In this document: positions 7,380-14,325 of the stretch, piece after piece
How positions within the stretch are numbered: position 1 is the stretch's first letter
Layout: each line of letters starts with the position of its first letter
Source: CAYGWX01 sp964353855 [NCBI: uncultured bacterium]
Lineage (GTDB): Bacteria; Edwardsbacteria; CAYGWX01
Length of the DNA: 21,651 nucleotides
Direction: 5' to 3'
Assembly: GCA_964353855.1 (NCBI GenBank)
Contig: CAYGWX010000038.1
Location: forward strand, 1 to 21,651
Program-made: the position numbers and the translations under genes
The notes under the pieces: model-generated
Database searches by the model: none
Told to the model about the DNA's origin: nothing
Seen by the model: only the letters and a program-made list of their open reading frames with translations

Positions 7380-10300
7380 TTAGCGGACCTCGCATTCCTC
7401 GACCTTGTGCCCCAGGCCCATCTGGGCGTAGATCGCCCGGGCCTTCTCGAAGTAGTACCCGGCCCGGCCCTCCAGAGCCATCCCTTTCTTTTCGGCCCCG
7501 GCCAGCATCCGGGCATAGTCCAGGGAGACGTCCCCGGACAGGCGCTTCACCGCGATCTCCTCGCTGATCGCCAGGGCCTTCTGGAAATAGGTCTCAGCCT
7601 GCTTGAAGTCGCCGGCCACGGCATGGATCTTGGCGTAGGCGAAGAAGCTCACCGCCCGGTCCTCCCGGGAATTCAGGTCCTCGGACTGGCGCATCGCGGA
7701 GGCCGCAAGGTCCAGCGCTTCCTGCACGGCCGGCGGGTCCGCGGCGATCCTGAGCTCGGCCAGCTTGGCCAGGACCTCGGGCAGGACCTGCTTCATCCCG
7801 ACCTCCCCGCAGATCGCCCGCGCCCGTTCGAGATGCTCCCCGGCCTCAGCGATCCGTCCGGTCTCCAGGGCCAGGCCGCCGAGATTGGAATGGGCGATCC
7901 CGACCCCGCGCCGGTAGCTCATCTCCTCGGAGAGGCGCAGGTACTTCCGGAAGAGCTCTTCCGCCCTGGCGTACTCCCCCCGGTATTGGGCGAGGAGCCC
8001 GAGGTTGTTGGAGGCCAGGGACTCCCCCCGGCGCTCCCCGATCTCACCGCAGATCTCGAGATAGGTCCGGTAATGGCTCTCCGCCCGGTCGTAGTCGCCC
8101 AGCCCGAGGTAGGCGTTGCCGAGGTTGTTGTGCGCCCGGCCGATGTGCTGCTTGTGGTCCATCTCCTCGCCCAACGCCAGGAACCGCTGATAAAAAGTCA
8201 GGCCCTTCTGGTGCTCGCCCCGGTTGTAGTAGACGACCCCCAGGCCGGTGAAGGCCCGGGCCCGCAGCGTCTGGACTTGATAGCGCTCCGGGGGCGGTGG
8301 ATCCCCGGCCAGAAGCCGGTCCAGGAGGGCCAGCCCCTGCTCCCCCAGCTGGGCCGCGTCCTCGATCCGTCCCAGGATCCGGAGCACCCAGGAGCGGGAG
8401 AGCAGGATGTTCGCCCGCAGGATCTCGTCCTCCAGGGAGGCTCCCGGGATCAGGGCCTCGGCCTCCTCCAGGTCACTCAGCGCCTCGGAGTACCGGCTCT
8501 GGCCCTCGTTCACGGAGTATAGCTTGAACAGGGCCTGGATGCGGAGACGCTTGTCCTCTCCCCCGGACCGGGCCATCTCCTGGTACCAGGTCCGGGCCTC
8601 GTCGAAGCGCCCCCTGAGACTTAAGATCTCCCCGATCGCCTGGCAGGTTTCGCAGAGCTCCCTGGCCGGGGCCGGGCTCCGCTCCCGGAGCAGGGCGACC
8701 GCCTGCTGGTAATAGCCCAGCGCCTCCTCGTTCGCGTAGCGGTCGCGGGCCTTCTCGCCGGCCTTCTTGAGCCAGATCAGGGCCTTCCCCGGATCCTCCC
8801 CCTCGGAGTACTGCAGGGCCAGGAGCTCGGCGAAATCCTCCAGCCGGTCGGGATACAGCTCCTCGATCGCCTCCCCGGCCCGGCGGTGGAGCTCGCGGCG
8901 TCTCTTCTTGAGGAGCCCCTGGTAGGCGACCTCCTGGAACAGCGGGTTCTTGAAGTGATAGACCAGGTCCGGGTCGCGTCCGGCCTCGACCAGGTAGTCC
9001 TCTTCCTCCAGGACCGCAAGGTACAGGGTGAGCATCAGGTCCGGCAGGCCCGAGAGGCGCTCCAGGACCGGGGCCGGGAACTGGCGCCCGAGGACCGCGG
9101 CGGTCTGGAGGACTTCGCGGACGTCCGGCTCCAGACGGTCCAGGCGGGAGGCGATCACGGCCTGGACGGTATCCGGAAGGAACAGGGAGTCCGGCGGGGA
9201 GGCGAGCTGCCAGGCCTCGTTCCGGCGGGTCAGGGCCTCGGAGTCCAGGAGGGAGCGCAGGATCTCCTCCAGGAAAAAGGGATTGCCCCCGGCCTTGGCC
9301 AGGACCCTCTCCATGAACCCGGCGGGCAGGCCGGACCCGCCGAGCAGGTTTTCCAGGAGCCGGGCGCCGGCCTCCCGGGAGAGCGGCCCCAGGGGGATCT
9401 CCCGGAAGGAATCCCCCAGCTTGGCCCTGAGACGTTCCTGGAACCGGTATCCCTCCCCCTCCTTCTCCCCCCGGGCGAGGGCCACCAGGAGAATCGGGAA
9501 CGGCTCCGGGGCCTCGAACAGGAACTCCAGGAGCTCCAGGGAGGCGGGGTCGGCCCACTGGGCATCCTCCAGGACCAGGACCATGGGCTGGGTCCGGAAC
9601 AGGCTTCCGAACAGGGTGCGGACGCTCATCTGGATCTGGGTCTTGAGGCCCTGGGGATCGAGGTGCCGGATCTTGCGGTCCAGGTCGTCCTCGAAGCGCA
9701 GCGAGAAGAGGTATCCCAGGTACGGGACGAGGTCCTGCCAGGCCTCGGGGAAGAGGTCCCGGGTGCGTTCGCGAAGGCGCTCCCGGATCTGGTCCCGGGG
9801 CTCCCGCTCCGGGATCCCGAACACCGCCCTAAGGATCTCCAGGAAAGGGGCGTAGGGCATGCTCTCCCCGTGCGGGGAGCTCTGGCCGCGGAGCAGGATC
9901 ACCGGAGCGCGGGCCCGCCGCAGCCGGTCCCTGGCCTCCTCCAGGAGGCGGGTCTTGCCGATCCCGGCACCCCCGGTCACGAAGGCCGCCCCCCACTGCC
10001 CGGCGACCACTCGGTCCACGGCCTCCAGGAGTTGGGTCAGCTCCCGGTCCCGGCCGAGGAGCGGGGAGGCGAGGTCCCGGAAGCCCCGCTTGGGCTCCGG
10101 CTTCTCCCTTTCCCTGAGCGGCCGGAACACCTTCACCGGCTTCTCCACCCCCTTCACCCGCACCGCCTCCCGCGCCTCGTACTCGAACAGGTAGCGCGTG
10201 GCCCGGAACACCGGCTCGGAGACCAGCACCTCCCCCGGCTGGGCCAGGTCCTTCAGCCGCGAGGCCAGGTTCACCGCGTCCCCCATCACGGTGTGCTCCC

Positions 10301-10724
10301 GCTTCTCCGCCGAGCCGACCTCCCCGACCACCACCACCCCGCGGTTGACCCCGGTTTGAAGCCCGACCTCGGTCTGCTCCCGCAGGTGCGCGGACAGGGC
10401 CCGGTTGATATCGGGGACCCGGGCGAACATCCCGAAGCAGGCCCGGACCGCGTGCTCCGGGTCGTCCTCGTGGGCTTGCGGGTACCCGAACAGCGCCATC
10501 ACCAGGCCCCCCTCGTGGAACAGGATCGTGCCCCCCTCCTTGAGGATGGCCAGTTTGAGGCGCTCGAAACAGATGGAGGCCGCGTCCCGGACCTCCTCGG
10601 GGTCGAGGCGGGAAGCCAGGGCCGTGAACCCCGAGACGTCCGCGAACAGGATGGCGACCAGGCGGCGCTCTTCGGTCTTAGGGGCTAAGGATGTGTCCAG
10701 GGGTTTTGAGATCATCCCATTCAC
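7380..10724 (-). CDS. Class III adenylate/guanylate cyclase-domain protein with AAA/STAND ATPase and TPR repeats; cyclase site degenerate
   Basis: 1114-aa cytoplasmic signalling protein. Residues 20-200 are a class III cyclase homology domain: first metal Asp29 in FADVSGFT, and the GDAVNLASR segment with Asp149, Asn152 and Arg156. The usual K-x-x-G-D segment before MALFG reads FHEGGLVMALFG, so the second metal-binding Asp (position 73, Gly) and the substrate-selecting Lys are both missing; catalysis is doubtful. A P-loop GGAGIGKT lies at 251-258 and a Walker B-like VLVLEDAQWAD follows near 390. TPR repeats (YNRGEHQKGL, NNLGNAYLGLGDYDRAESHY and others) fill the C-terminal ~450 residues. The GTG at 10724 and the ATG at 10715 (MISKPL) are both possible starts; neither has a strong ribosome binding site. 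The target of signalling is unknown. Confidence 0.9.
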   Translation of the reverse strand: MNGMISKPLDTSLAPKTEERRLVAILFADVSGFTALASRLDPEEVRDAASICFERLKLAILKEGGTILFHEGGLVMALFGYPQAHEDDPEHAVRACFGMFARVPDINRALSAHLREQTEVGLQTGVNRGVVVVGEVGSAEKREHTVMGDAVNLASRLKDLAQPGEVLVSEPVFRATRYLFEYEAREAVRVKGVEKPVKVFRPLREREKPEPKRGFRDLASPLLGRDRELTQLLEAVDRVVAGQWGAAFVTGGAGIGKTRLLEEARDRLRRARAPVILLRGQSSPHGESMPYAPFLEILRAVFGIPEREPRDQIRERLRERTRDLFPEAWQDLVPYLGYLFSLRFEDDLDRKIRHLDPQGLKTQIQMSVRTLFGSLFRTQPMVLVLEDAQWADPASLELLEFLFEAPEPFPILLVALARGEKEGEGYRFQERLRAKLGDSFREIPLGPLSREAGARLLENLLGGSGLPAGFMERVLAKAGGNPFFLEEILRSLLDSEALTRRNEAWQLASPPDSLFLPDTVQAVIASRLDRLEPDVREVLQTAAVLGRQFPAPVLERLSGLPDLMLTLYLAVLEEEDYLVEAGRDPDLVYHFKNPLFQEVAYQGLLKKRRRELHRRAGEAIEELYPDRLEDFAELLALQYSEGEDPGKALIWLKKAGEKARDRYANEEALGYYQQAVALLRERSPAPARELCETCQAIGEILSLRGRFDEARTWYQEMARSGGEDKRLRIQALFKLYSVNEGQSRYSEALSDLEEAEALIPGASLEDEILRANILLSRSWVLRILGRIEDAAQLGEQGLALLDRLLAGDPPPPERYQVQTLRARAFTGLGVVYYNRGEHQKGLTFYQRFLALGEEMDHKQHIGRAHNNLGNAYLGLGDYDRAESHYRTYLEICGEIGERRGESLASNNLGLLAQYRGEYARAEELFRKYLRLSEEMSYRRGVGIAHSNLGGLALETGRIAEAGEHLERARAICGEVGMKQVLPEVLAKLAELRIAADPPAVQEALDLAASAMRQSEDLNSREDRAVSFFAYAKIHAVAGDFKQAETYFQKALAISEEIAVKRLSGDVSLDYARMLAGAEKKGMALEGRAGYYFEKARAIYAQMGLGHKVEECEVR

Positions 10725-10900
10725 TCAGGGTTTCCGTTCGTACCGGGTCCTCTTCCTCTCCAACCCACAGCCCTCCAGGACCTGAAGGGAATTTAAGGAA
10801 TACCCGTCCTGGTCCGAAGAGAGAAAGGAGGTTCCATGTCCGGGCTGGATTCAAGGCGTCTCTCCTCCCGGACCTGGAAGCAGAGCCGGCCCGGGTTTTT

Positions 10901-11383
10901 TTATCCCCTCTGGTTGCCCTGTTCATTCGGGGGTGGTTTCCTGGGCAGCAGGACCTGGGAAATAAAGAACCCGATGAGCCCGCAGACGACGCCAGGGGAC
11001 GAGTAATAATAGAGGACCATCCCCGGGAGGGGAAACTTCCGGATGAGCATCGACAGCCCGGGCAGGAAAAAGGTGATCCCGGCGATCGGGAAGATGGAGG
11101 CGAAAAACCCCAGGCCGGCGGAGAGGAGCACGACCCGGAGCGTGGGCTGGTTTCTCCAGCTCCGCCAGGGAGCGGTGGCCACGATGAATCCCAAGGTGCT
11201 GAACCCGGCCGATACGCCGACCAGGTAGGCGGCCATGATGAAATTGTCCCGGCTCTCCGCATCCGGAAACCCATGGGCTTTAGAAAGCATGCTCATCGCG
11301 GTCAGGCCAATCCAGAACACCACGCCCGCCCCGCCATAGGCCAGGACGCCCAGAAACACGTTGCGCAAAACTCTCCTTTCCAT
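10901..11383 (-). CDS. Small integral membrane protein, function unknown
   Basis: 160 aa with about four hydrophobic segments (around residues 7-30, 49-72, 83-113 and 120-147) and a polar tail rich in Pro, Asn and Gln. I do not recognise a family. The ATG at 11383 has no strong ribosome binding site. Inside the gene AAGGAG lies 4-5 nt before a TTG six codons in (11368), so translation may start there. It ends 176 bp upstream of the cyclase gene on the same strand, so the two could be co-transcribed; no terminator with a T-run on the minus strand is seen between them. Confidence 0.7.
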   Translation of the reverse strand: MERRVLRNVFLGVLAYGGAGVVFWIGLTAMSMLSKAHGFPDAESRDNFIMAAYLVGVSAGFSTLGFIVATAPWRSWRNQPTLRVVLLSAGLGFFASIFPIAGITFFLPGLSMLIRKFPLPGMVLYYYSSPGVVCGLIGFFISQVLLPRKPPPNEQGNQRG

Positions 11384-11446
11384 GGACTTATCCCCGGACC
11401 CATTCCCTCCTGACGTTGATGTCCAACTCCTTGGTAAAAGGAGGCT

Positions 11447-11745
11447 TCACGTCGTGTTGATAAAGGAGCGGGTTAACGTCTTACTGCCGAAGCTGAGACG
11501 GTGGAAGTAGACCCCGGCCACGGGCTCCCTGTGGAATGAGGCGATGGACCGGCTGTCCAGAATCGGACAGAGGGTATAGTTCTCGGCAGGCAGGCTGTCA
11601 AAGGTCGCGGTGGCAGGGTTGAGTTGAAGAAGAACCGTCAAGAAGGCTGACCAGGATGGGTTGGCGGATCCGGGAGAAATCCACGACCAGGGTCAGGGTG
11701 AAACGCAGGTCTCCGGGGTAGGCGTCCTGGGCGGTGAGCCCAGGT
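11447..11745 (-). pseudogene. Frameshifted remnant of a secreted protein C-terminus
   Basis: Two adjacent frames on the minus strand look coding. The first (about 11745-11650) reads LTAQDAYPGDLRFTLTLVVD; the second (11641-11447) reads LQLNPATATFDSLPAENYTL and ends REPVAGVYFHRLSFGSKTLT, RSFINTT, stop. The GVYFxRL...TRxF ending is typical of Por/type IX-like sorting tails. No start, ribosome binding site or full domain is present. It lies directly downstream of the broken hicA gene. A short CTCCTT/AAGGAG hairpin (11427-11443) follows. Confidence 0.4.
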
Positions 11746-11763
11746 CAGGAGCGAGTACGGTCA

Positions 11764-11977
11764 TTAAGAGGCGTTTTCCCAATCCTTGAGAGCAACCCCG
11801 GCCTGGCGCAGGATGCGGCGAAGGAGGCCGGCAGAGACGTCCTGCTGATGTGCATTGGGGAATGTGCAGCTTCAGGGCACCGCGCACCATGAAGGCATGC
11901 CTCCCTCCGGAGACAGGCCCGGAGAAGCCCAGCGCGCGGAGACGGCGGATCAGCTCACGGCGAGAGACCGGACCCAA
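11764..11977 (-). pseudogene. hicA: HicA-family mRNA interferase toxin, frameshifted
   Basis: Intact HicA proteins of this family are ~70-aa ribosome-dependent mRNases held by HicB. Here the frame starts (probably TTG 11977) GPVSRRELIRRLRALGFSG, then VSGGRHAFMVRGALKLHIP with the conserved His in GGRH. Within a run of four G on the + strand (11857-11860) the frame is lost. Removing one base restores NAHQQDVSAGLLRRILRQAG and VALKDWENAS followed by a stop at 11764, giving 70 aa, the usual family length. The start lies 10 nt after the hicB stop, as in working pairs. As written the toxin would be a truncated chimera lacking its C-terminal helix, so it is probably inactive. Confidence 0.75.
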
Positions 11978-11987
11978 ACCTAAAACC

Positions 11988-12243
11988 TCAGGCCACCTTG
12001 GCTGGCTGAAGGGTGCCCCGATAGGGACGAGTCCCGCCGATGGCCGGGACCGGGTTGCGATCCCGAATCTTAGAGGACCAACCACTCTTCCAGGACTTCC
12101 TGGAGCTCAGCCCGACAGCCCTCCAAGGTGTTCCCCTGCGCCCAGACCCCGGGGCAGAGCTTGATCTCGCCGTAATACCTCCCGTCCTCCAGGAGCTCAT
12201 ACCTCGCCCGATCCAAGGCCTTTTGAATGTATTTCGTCAACAT
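11988..12243 (-). pseudogene. hicB: HicB-family antitoxin, frameshifted
   Basis: Starts MLTKYIQKALDRARYELLED, GRYYGEIKLCPGVWAQGNTL, EGCRAELQEVLEEWLVL and then meets TAA at 12070-12072. Skipping one base continues KIRDRNPVPAIGGTRPYRG and TLQPAKVA, stop at 11988, which matches the normal HicB C-terminus and gives an 84-aa product. An AGGAGG precedes the ATG by about 9 nt and a good promoter lies upstream. The 57-aa product as written keeps the antitoxin fold core but loses the tail. Partner is the broken hicA immediately downstream. Confidence 0.75.
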
Positions 12244-12266
12244 GGAGATCTCCCTCCTTTTGCTAA

Positions 12267-12296
12267 ATTATACAACAGAATCGAACGATGAATCAA
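12267..12296 (-). promoter_or_regulatory. Promoter of the hicBA pair
   Basis: Minus-strand TTGATT (12291-12296), 18-bp spacer, perfect TATAAT (12267-12272), about 20 bp upstream of the hicB ATG. Confidence 0.65.
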
Positions 12297-12353
12297 CCCC
12301 ATCTCGACTTGGCGTTTGCCGGGACGAGGGGTCCCCTGAAAGGAAGGACTGTG

Positions 12354-12382
12354 TTGACAAATTCCGCGAAATCAGGTATAGT
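12354..12382 (+). promoter_or_regulatory. Strong sigma-70-type promoter driving the PIN fragment and 61-aa gene
   Basis: Perfect TTGACA (12354-12359), 17-bp spacer, TATAGT (12377-12382). It diverges from the hicBA promoter; the two -35 boxes are about 60 bp apart. Confidence 0.75.
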
Positions 12383-12419
12383 ATTAGCGGACGGCAGCGA
12401 AAAGAAATCCTGAGGGTCA

Positions 12420-12530
12420 ATGGTTTCACGGTTATATTTGGATACGTCTGTTTTCGGAGTCCTTTTCGATTTCGAAGACCTCGGCCGAGTCAATGTGCGC
12501 CTGGGATATCGTTTGTTGGACATCGTTTAG
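12420..12530 (+). pseudogene. N-terminal fragment of a PIN-domain (VapC-like) toxin
   Basis: The 36-codon frame begins MVSRLYLDTSVFGVLFD, which is the first strand of a PIN nuclease with the first catalytic Asp in LDTSVFG. It ends at TAG after GYRLLDIV. Intact PIN toxins are about 130-150 aa, and the remaining acidic residues are absent from all frames downstream, so this is a truncated remnant. GAGG lies 4 nt upstream of the ATG and a strong promoter precedes it, so expression may persist. Confidence 0.55.
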
Positions 12531-12546
12531 CCGTGGGAGGCGGCCT

Positions 12547-12732
12547 ATGTCTGAGCGTTGGGAGCATCGCTCCCTGGAGTGGATTCACGAGGCGAGGGCG
12601 CGGAACGCAGCCCGGATTAAAAAGCAAGGTCCCATAATCAAGCCCAGCGAGGCCGCGCGGCGTGCCGTCAAACGGCTGGGCCTGCGCTGGGCCAAGGAGA
12701 CGCCGCGTCCCTCCGCCTCCGGGAGATCATAA
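12547..12732 (+). CDS. Small basic protein (61 aa), possible PIN-toxin partner
   Basis: Highly charged protein starting MSERWEHRSLEWIHEARARN, with a second half SEAARRAVKRLGLRWAKE. A GGGAGG lies 6 nt before the ATG at 12547, which is preferred over an in-frame ATG at 12493 that has no ribosome binding site. It follows the PIN fragment by 16 bp, probably on the same transcript. The SLEWIHxxR and RRLGLRW patterns recall small proteins encoded beside PIN toxins, which would make it the surviving antitoxin; this rests on my memory of the pattern and is not proven. An 82-bp repeat begins at its stop codon. Confidence 0.55.
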   Translation: MSERWEHRSLEWIHEARARNAARIKKQGPIIKPSEAARRAVKRLGLRWAKETPRPSASGRS

Positions 12733-12812
12733 GGGCTTCGTATCGGGCGTCTTCGGCAATCCGGTGGGACGCTTAAACCCTGCTCCCCTCCGGGTTTCGT
12801 CGTTTTATAGCA
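12731..12812 (+). repeat. 82-bp repeat, copy 1 (imperfect hairpin with conserved flanks)
   Basis: Begins AAGGGCTTCGTATCGGGCGT and ends CGTCGTTTTATAGCA. Copy 2 is at 13710-13790. Both contain CTTCGG(C/T)AATCCG followed by a hairpin and the 3' flank TCRTCGTTTTAWAGCA. Here the stem AATCCGG/CCGGGTT is imperfect inside. The copies agree at roughly 80 percent of positions, and differences within the stem are partly compensatory. Confidence 0.75.
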
Positions 12813-12927
12813 TGGGGAGAAAACCGGGAGTCAAACCCCGCAACTTGAAAAGCGCCGCCCGCAATGAACGATGGCCATGGGAATGGATCGGCTTCATTTC
12901 TTCTCCCTTTTCCCCGTACTGTCCAGC

Positions 12928-12956
12928 TTGACTTTTCCGTCAGGTTGAGGTATAAT
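12928..12956 (+). promoter_or_regulatory. Promoter of the antitoxin-antitoxin-relE cassette
   Basis: TTGACT (12928-12933), 17-bp spacer, perfect TATAAT (12951-12956). Transcription should start near 12963, about 20 nt before the TTG start codon. Confidence 0.8.
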
Positions 12957-12983
12957 ACGGATGATTTTAAACTGGGAGGAAAC

Positions 12984-13160
12984 TTGCCTGCCACCGTTCA
13001 ACTGACCCTGGACCAGGTTGCTGCGGCCCTTCGCAAGCTCTCCCCTGAGGAGCGGGAGTCCCTGGAAGAACTCCTGAACCCGAAGCTTGTGCAGACGATT
13101 CTGCGGCGCAGCCGGGAGGCCCACCAGGGTAAGACCAGGAAATTGAAAAATTCGGGTTGA
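12984..13160 (+). CDS. Antitoxin-like small protein, first of a tandem pair
   Basis: 58 aa from a TTG start at 12984: the protein begins (M)PATVQLTLDQVAAALRKLS and continues PEERESLEELLNPKLVQTIL before a basic tail. TTG is chosen because GGGAGG ends 4 nt upstream and the strong promoter ends at 12956; the in-frame ATG at 12864 would lie upstream of the promoter. The LTLDQVAxAxRxLSPEExExLxELL pattern is common in short antitoxins encoded before RelE/PIN toxins. It shares the E-x-LExLLxPxxxxxxxxxR block with the next gene. Its stop overlaps the next possible start (TTGA), suggesting coupled translation. Confidence 0.65.
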   Translation: MPATVQLTLDQVAAALRKLSPEERESLEELLNPKLVQTILRRSREAHQGKTRKLKNSG

Positions 13161-13417
13161 AAATTGAAGCTATTCAACTGAGCGCGAAGAAACTCATGAA
13201 AACCAAGATACCAGAAACGGATAAGCCCAAGCTCGCCGAGTTAGCCGTGAACCTCAAGCGTCTCTCCCGGACCCTCAAGAAACTGGATGAGGGCGACCTG
13301 GAGACTCTCGAGGTCCTCCTCGACCCCGAGGCCATGGCCGCGGTTCGCGAGGCCCGGAACTCCGCCCCGCTCCTCTCCCATCGGCGGGCCTTCGGGCATG
13401 TGGCCCGTAAAGTATAG
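13157..13417 (+). CDS. Antitoxin-like protein, second of a tandem pair, directly before relE
   Basis: 86 aa if started at TTG 13157, which overlaps the preceding TGA; 73 aa if started at ATG 13196. The core KLDEGDLETLEVLLDPEAMA repeats the LExLLxPxxM block of the preceding protein, so the two look paralogous. Its last 20 bases overlap the relE start at 13398, typical of coupled antitoxin-toxin translation. It is the most likely direct partner of the RelE toxin. No DNA-binding domain is obvious. Confidence 0.65.
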   Translation: MKIEAIQLSAKKLMKTKIPETDKPKLAELAVNLKRLSRTLKKLDEGDLETLEVLLDPEAMAAVREARNSAPLLSHRRAFGHVARKV

Positions 13418-13688
13418 GCCCCGGGCCGTCAAGGCCATCGCCCGCCTTCAGCCCTCGGTCCGCACCCGCCTCGAACGAGAGATCCTCGCCCTCTGCGCCG
13501 ACCCTTATGCGGGCAAACCCCTGAAAGGAACCCTCCGGCCCCTCCGCGCCCTGAGGTTCGGGGACTACCGGGTTCTCTATCAAGTCCACACCCAGCCCGA
13601 CCGCTGGGTCGAGATCGTGTTCATCGCCCATCGCAAAGAGGTTTACGATATCGCCCAGCGCCTGCTCTCCTTCCTCCTCTCCCTATAA
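13398..13688 (+). CDS. RelE/ParE-superfamily toxin
   Basis: 96 aa: starts MWPVKYRPRAVKAIARLQPS, contains the RLEREI helix, then PLKGTLRPLRALRFGDYRVL and the strands IVFIAHRKEVYD. This order (KxxxKxLxxLP-type helix, PLxG...LRxGxYRVxY, HRxxxY) is the RelE family. RelE members cleave mRNA in the ribosome; ParE members poison gyrase; the HRKEVY ending favours RelE. Length is normal and the frame is intact, unlike the other toxins in this window. Start ATG 13398 overlaps the upstream gene by 20 bp and has no ribosome binding site of its own, so translation probably depends on the antitoxin gene. A hairpin repeat that should terminate transcription follows. Confidence 0.85.
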   Translation: MWPVKYRPRAVKAIARLQPSVRTRLEREILALCADPYAGKPLKGTLRPLRALRFGDYRVLYQVHTQPDRWVEIVFIAHRKEVYDIAQRLLSFLLSL

Positions 13689-13709
13689 AAAATCACCCCC
13701 CTGCAAAAC

Positions 13710-13790
13710 AAGGGCTTCGTTTCGGGCGTCTTCGGTAATCCGAAGGGGCGCAAGTTATGCGCCCCTTCGGATTTTCATCGTTTTAAAGCA
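13710..13790 (+). repeat. 81-bp repeat, copy 2 (perfect 16-bp hairpin, likely also the relE terminator)
   Basis: Same flanks as copy 1 (AAGGGCTTCGTTTCGGGCGT ... TCATCGTTTTAAAGCA). The core is a perfect hairpin, AATCCGAAGGGGCGCA pairing with TGCGCCCCTTCGGATT around a short loop, followed by TTCATCGTTTT. A smaller CCCCC-TC-GGGGG hairpin follows at 13797-13808. Confidence 0.8.
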
Positions 13791-13879
13791 GAAGTACCCC
13801 CTCGGGGGCTTCCCCAATAAAGGGACCCACCGAACCATCCCTGCCCCTTCTTATTGCTTCCCGGGCTACGGCAGCCAAT

Positions 13880-14078
13880 TTATCCCGGGCGCCTTCCGCT
13901 CCCCTTGCGCGCCAAAGCCAGGGCCTCCCGGACCGTGATCAGGACCGCCCTTTTAGTTTTTCATCACCGCGACCGGCAGGCCCAGCCGCCGATTCCGTTC
14001 GATCACCCGGGCTACGGCCCGCTGCAGGGCCCGCTCGGCCTTCCGGCCTTCAGGGGTGGGTCTGGCTGGTGCCATCAT
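13880..14078 (-). pseudogene. Small protein broken by a one-base insertion (antitoxin-like context)
   Basis: From ATG 14078, preceded by GAGGAGGGAGCC, the frame reads MMAPARPTPEGRKAERALQR, AVARVIERNRRLGLPVAVMK, N and then TAA (13953-13955). Skipping one T gives KRAVLITVREALALARKGSG, RRPG and a stop at 13880. LPVAVM-(D)G-K-x-V continuations are common in such small proteins, so the longer 65-aa product is probably ancestral. A further frame at 13880-13787 reads RDKLAAVAREAIRRGRDGS and may belong to it as well, implying a second lesion. Function unknown. The bases just upstream encode RQLRREP ending at a TGA overlapping the ATG, perhaps the tail of a lost upstream gene. Confidence 0.5.
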
Positions 14079-14130
14079 GGCTCCCTCCTCAGCTGTCGAG
14101 CAATCCGTTCGTAGTCCTCTGCCTTTCAAG

Positions 14131-14209
14131 TTAGGACTAGGCCTCAGAACTGATTGACCTGACCCCTGTAACTGGTCCAGGGGGTCAGGTCACCCCTCCC
14201 CAGTCCTAA
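14131..14209. repeat. Nested palindromic (REP-like) element
   Basis: TGACCTGACCCC (14155-14166) pairs perfectly with GGGGTCAGGTCA (14181-14192). Outside it TTAGGACT (14131-14138) pairs with AGTCCTAA (14202-14209). The TGACCTG(A/C)CCCC core recurs at 19259, 20407 and, inverted, 21351. Confidence 0.7.
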
Positions 14210-14245
14210 GAATACATCCCTGTAAGACTGCCGGGTACAGTTTAC

Positions 14246-14277
14246 CAACAAAAGAGGCACCCCTAATGGGATGCCTC
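14246..14277 (-). terminator. Terminator of the caspase-DUF4384 operon
   Basis: On the minus strand GAGGCATCCC, loop ATTA, GGGGTGCCTC (10 bp, one G-U pair), followed by TTTTGTT. The + strand also has a T-run (ATCTTTTT) after the stem, so it may work in both directions. Confidence 0.85.
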
Positions 14278-14325
14278 ATCTTTTTCACGGCACACCGTAC
14301 AAGTTGGAATGGCTTGTCGGCAACT

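Noticed and set aside
8886-10688. 600-codon open frame on the + strand opposite the cyclase gene
   Set aside because: Antisense shadow of a GC-rich gene; composition is Gly/Pro/Leu/Gln-rich with no domain, while the minus strand has clear cyclase, P-loop and TPR motifs.
10836-11006. 56-aa + strand frame with AAGGAGG 4 nt before its ATG
   Set aside because: It runs antisense into the end of the 160-aa membrane gene, has no recognisable domain and no clear promoter; the Shine-Dalgarno match is likely chance.
12731-13790. Integron attC sites as an explanation for the 82-bp repeats
   Set aside because: The RYYYAAC and GTTRRRY core sites are absent at the ends, and no integrase is seen.
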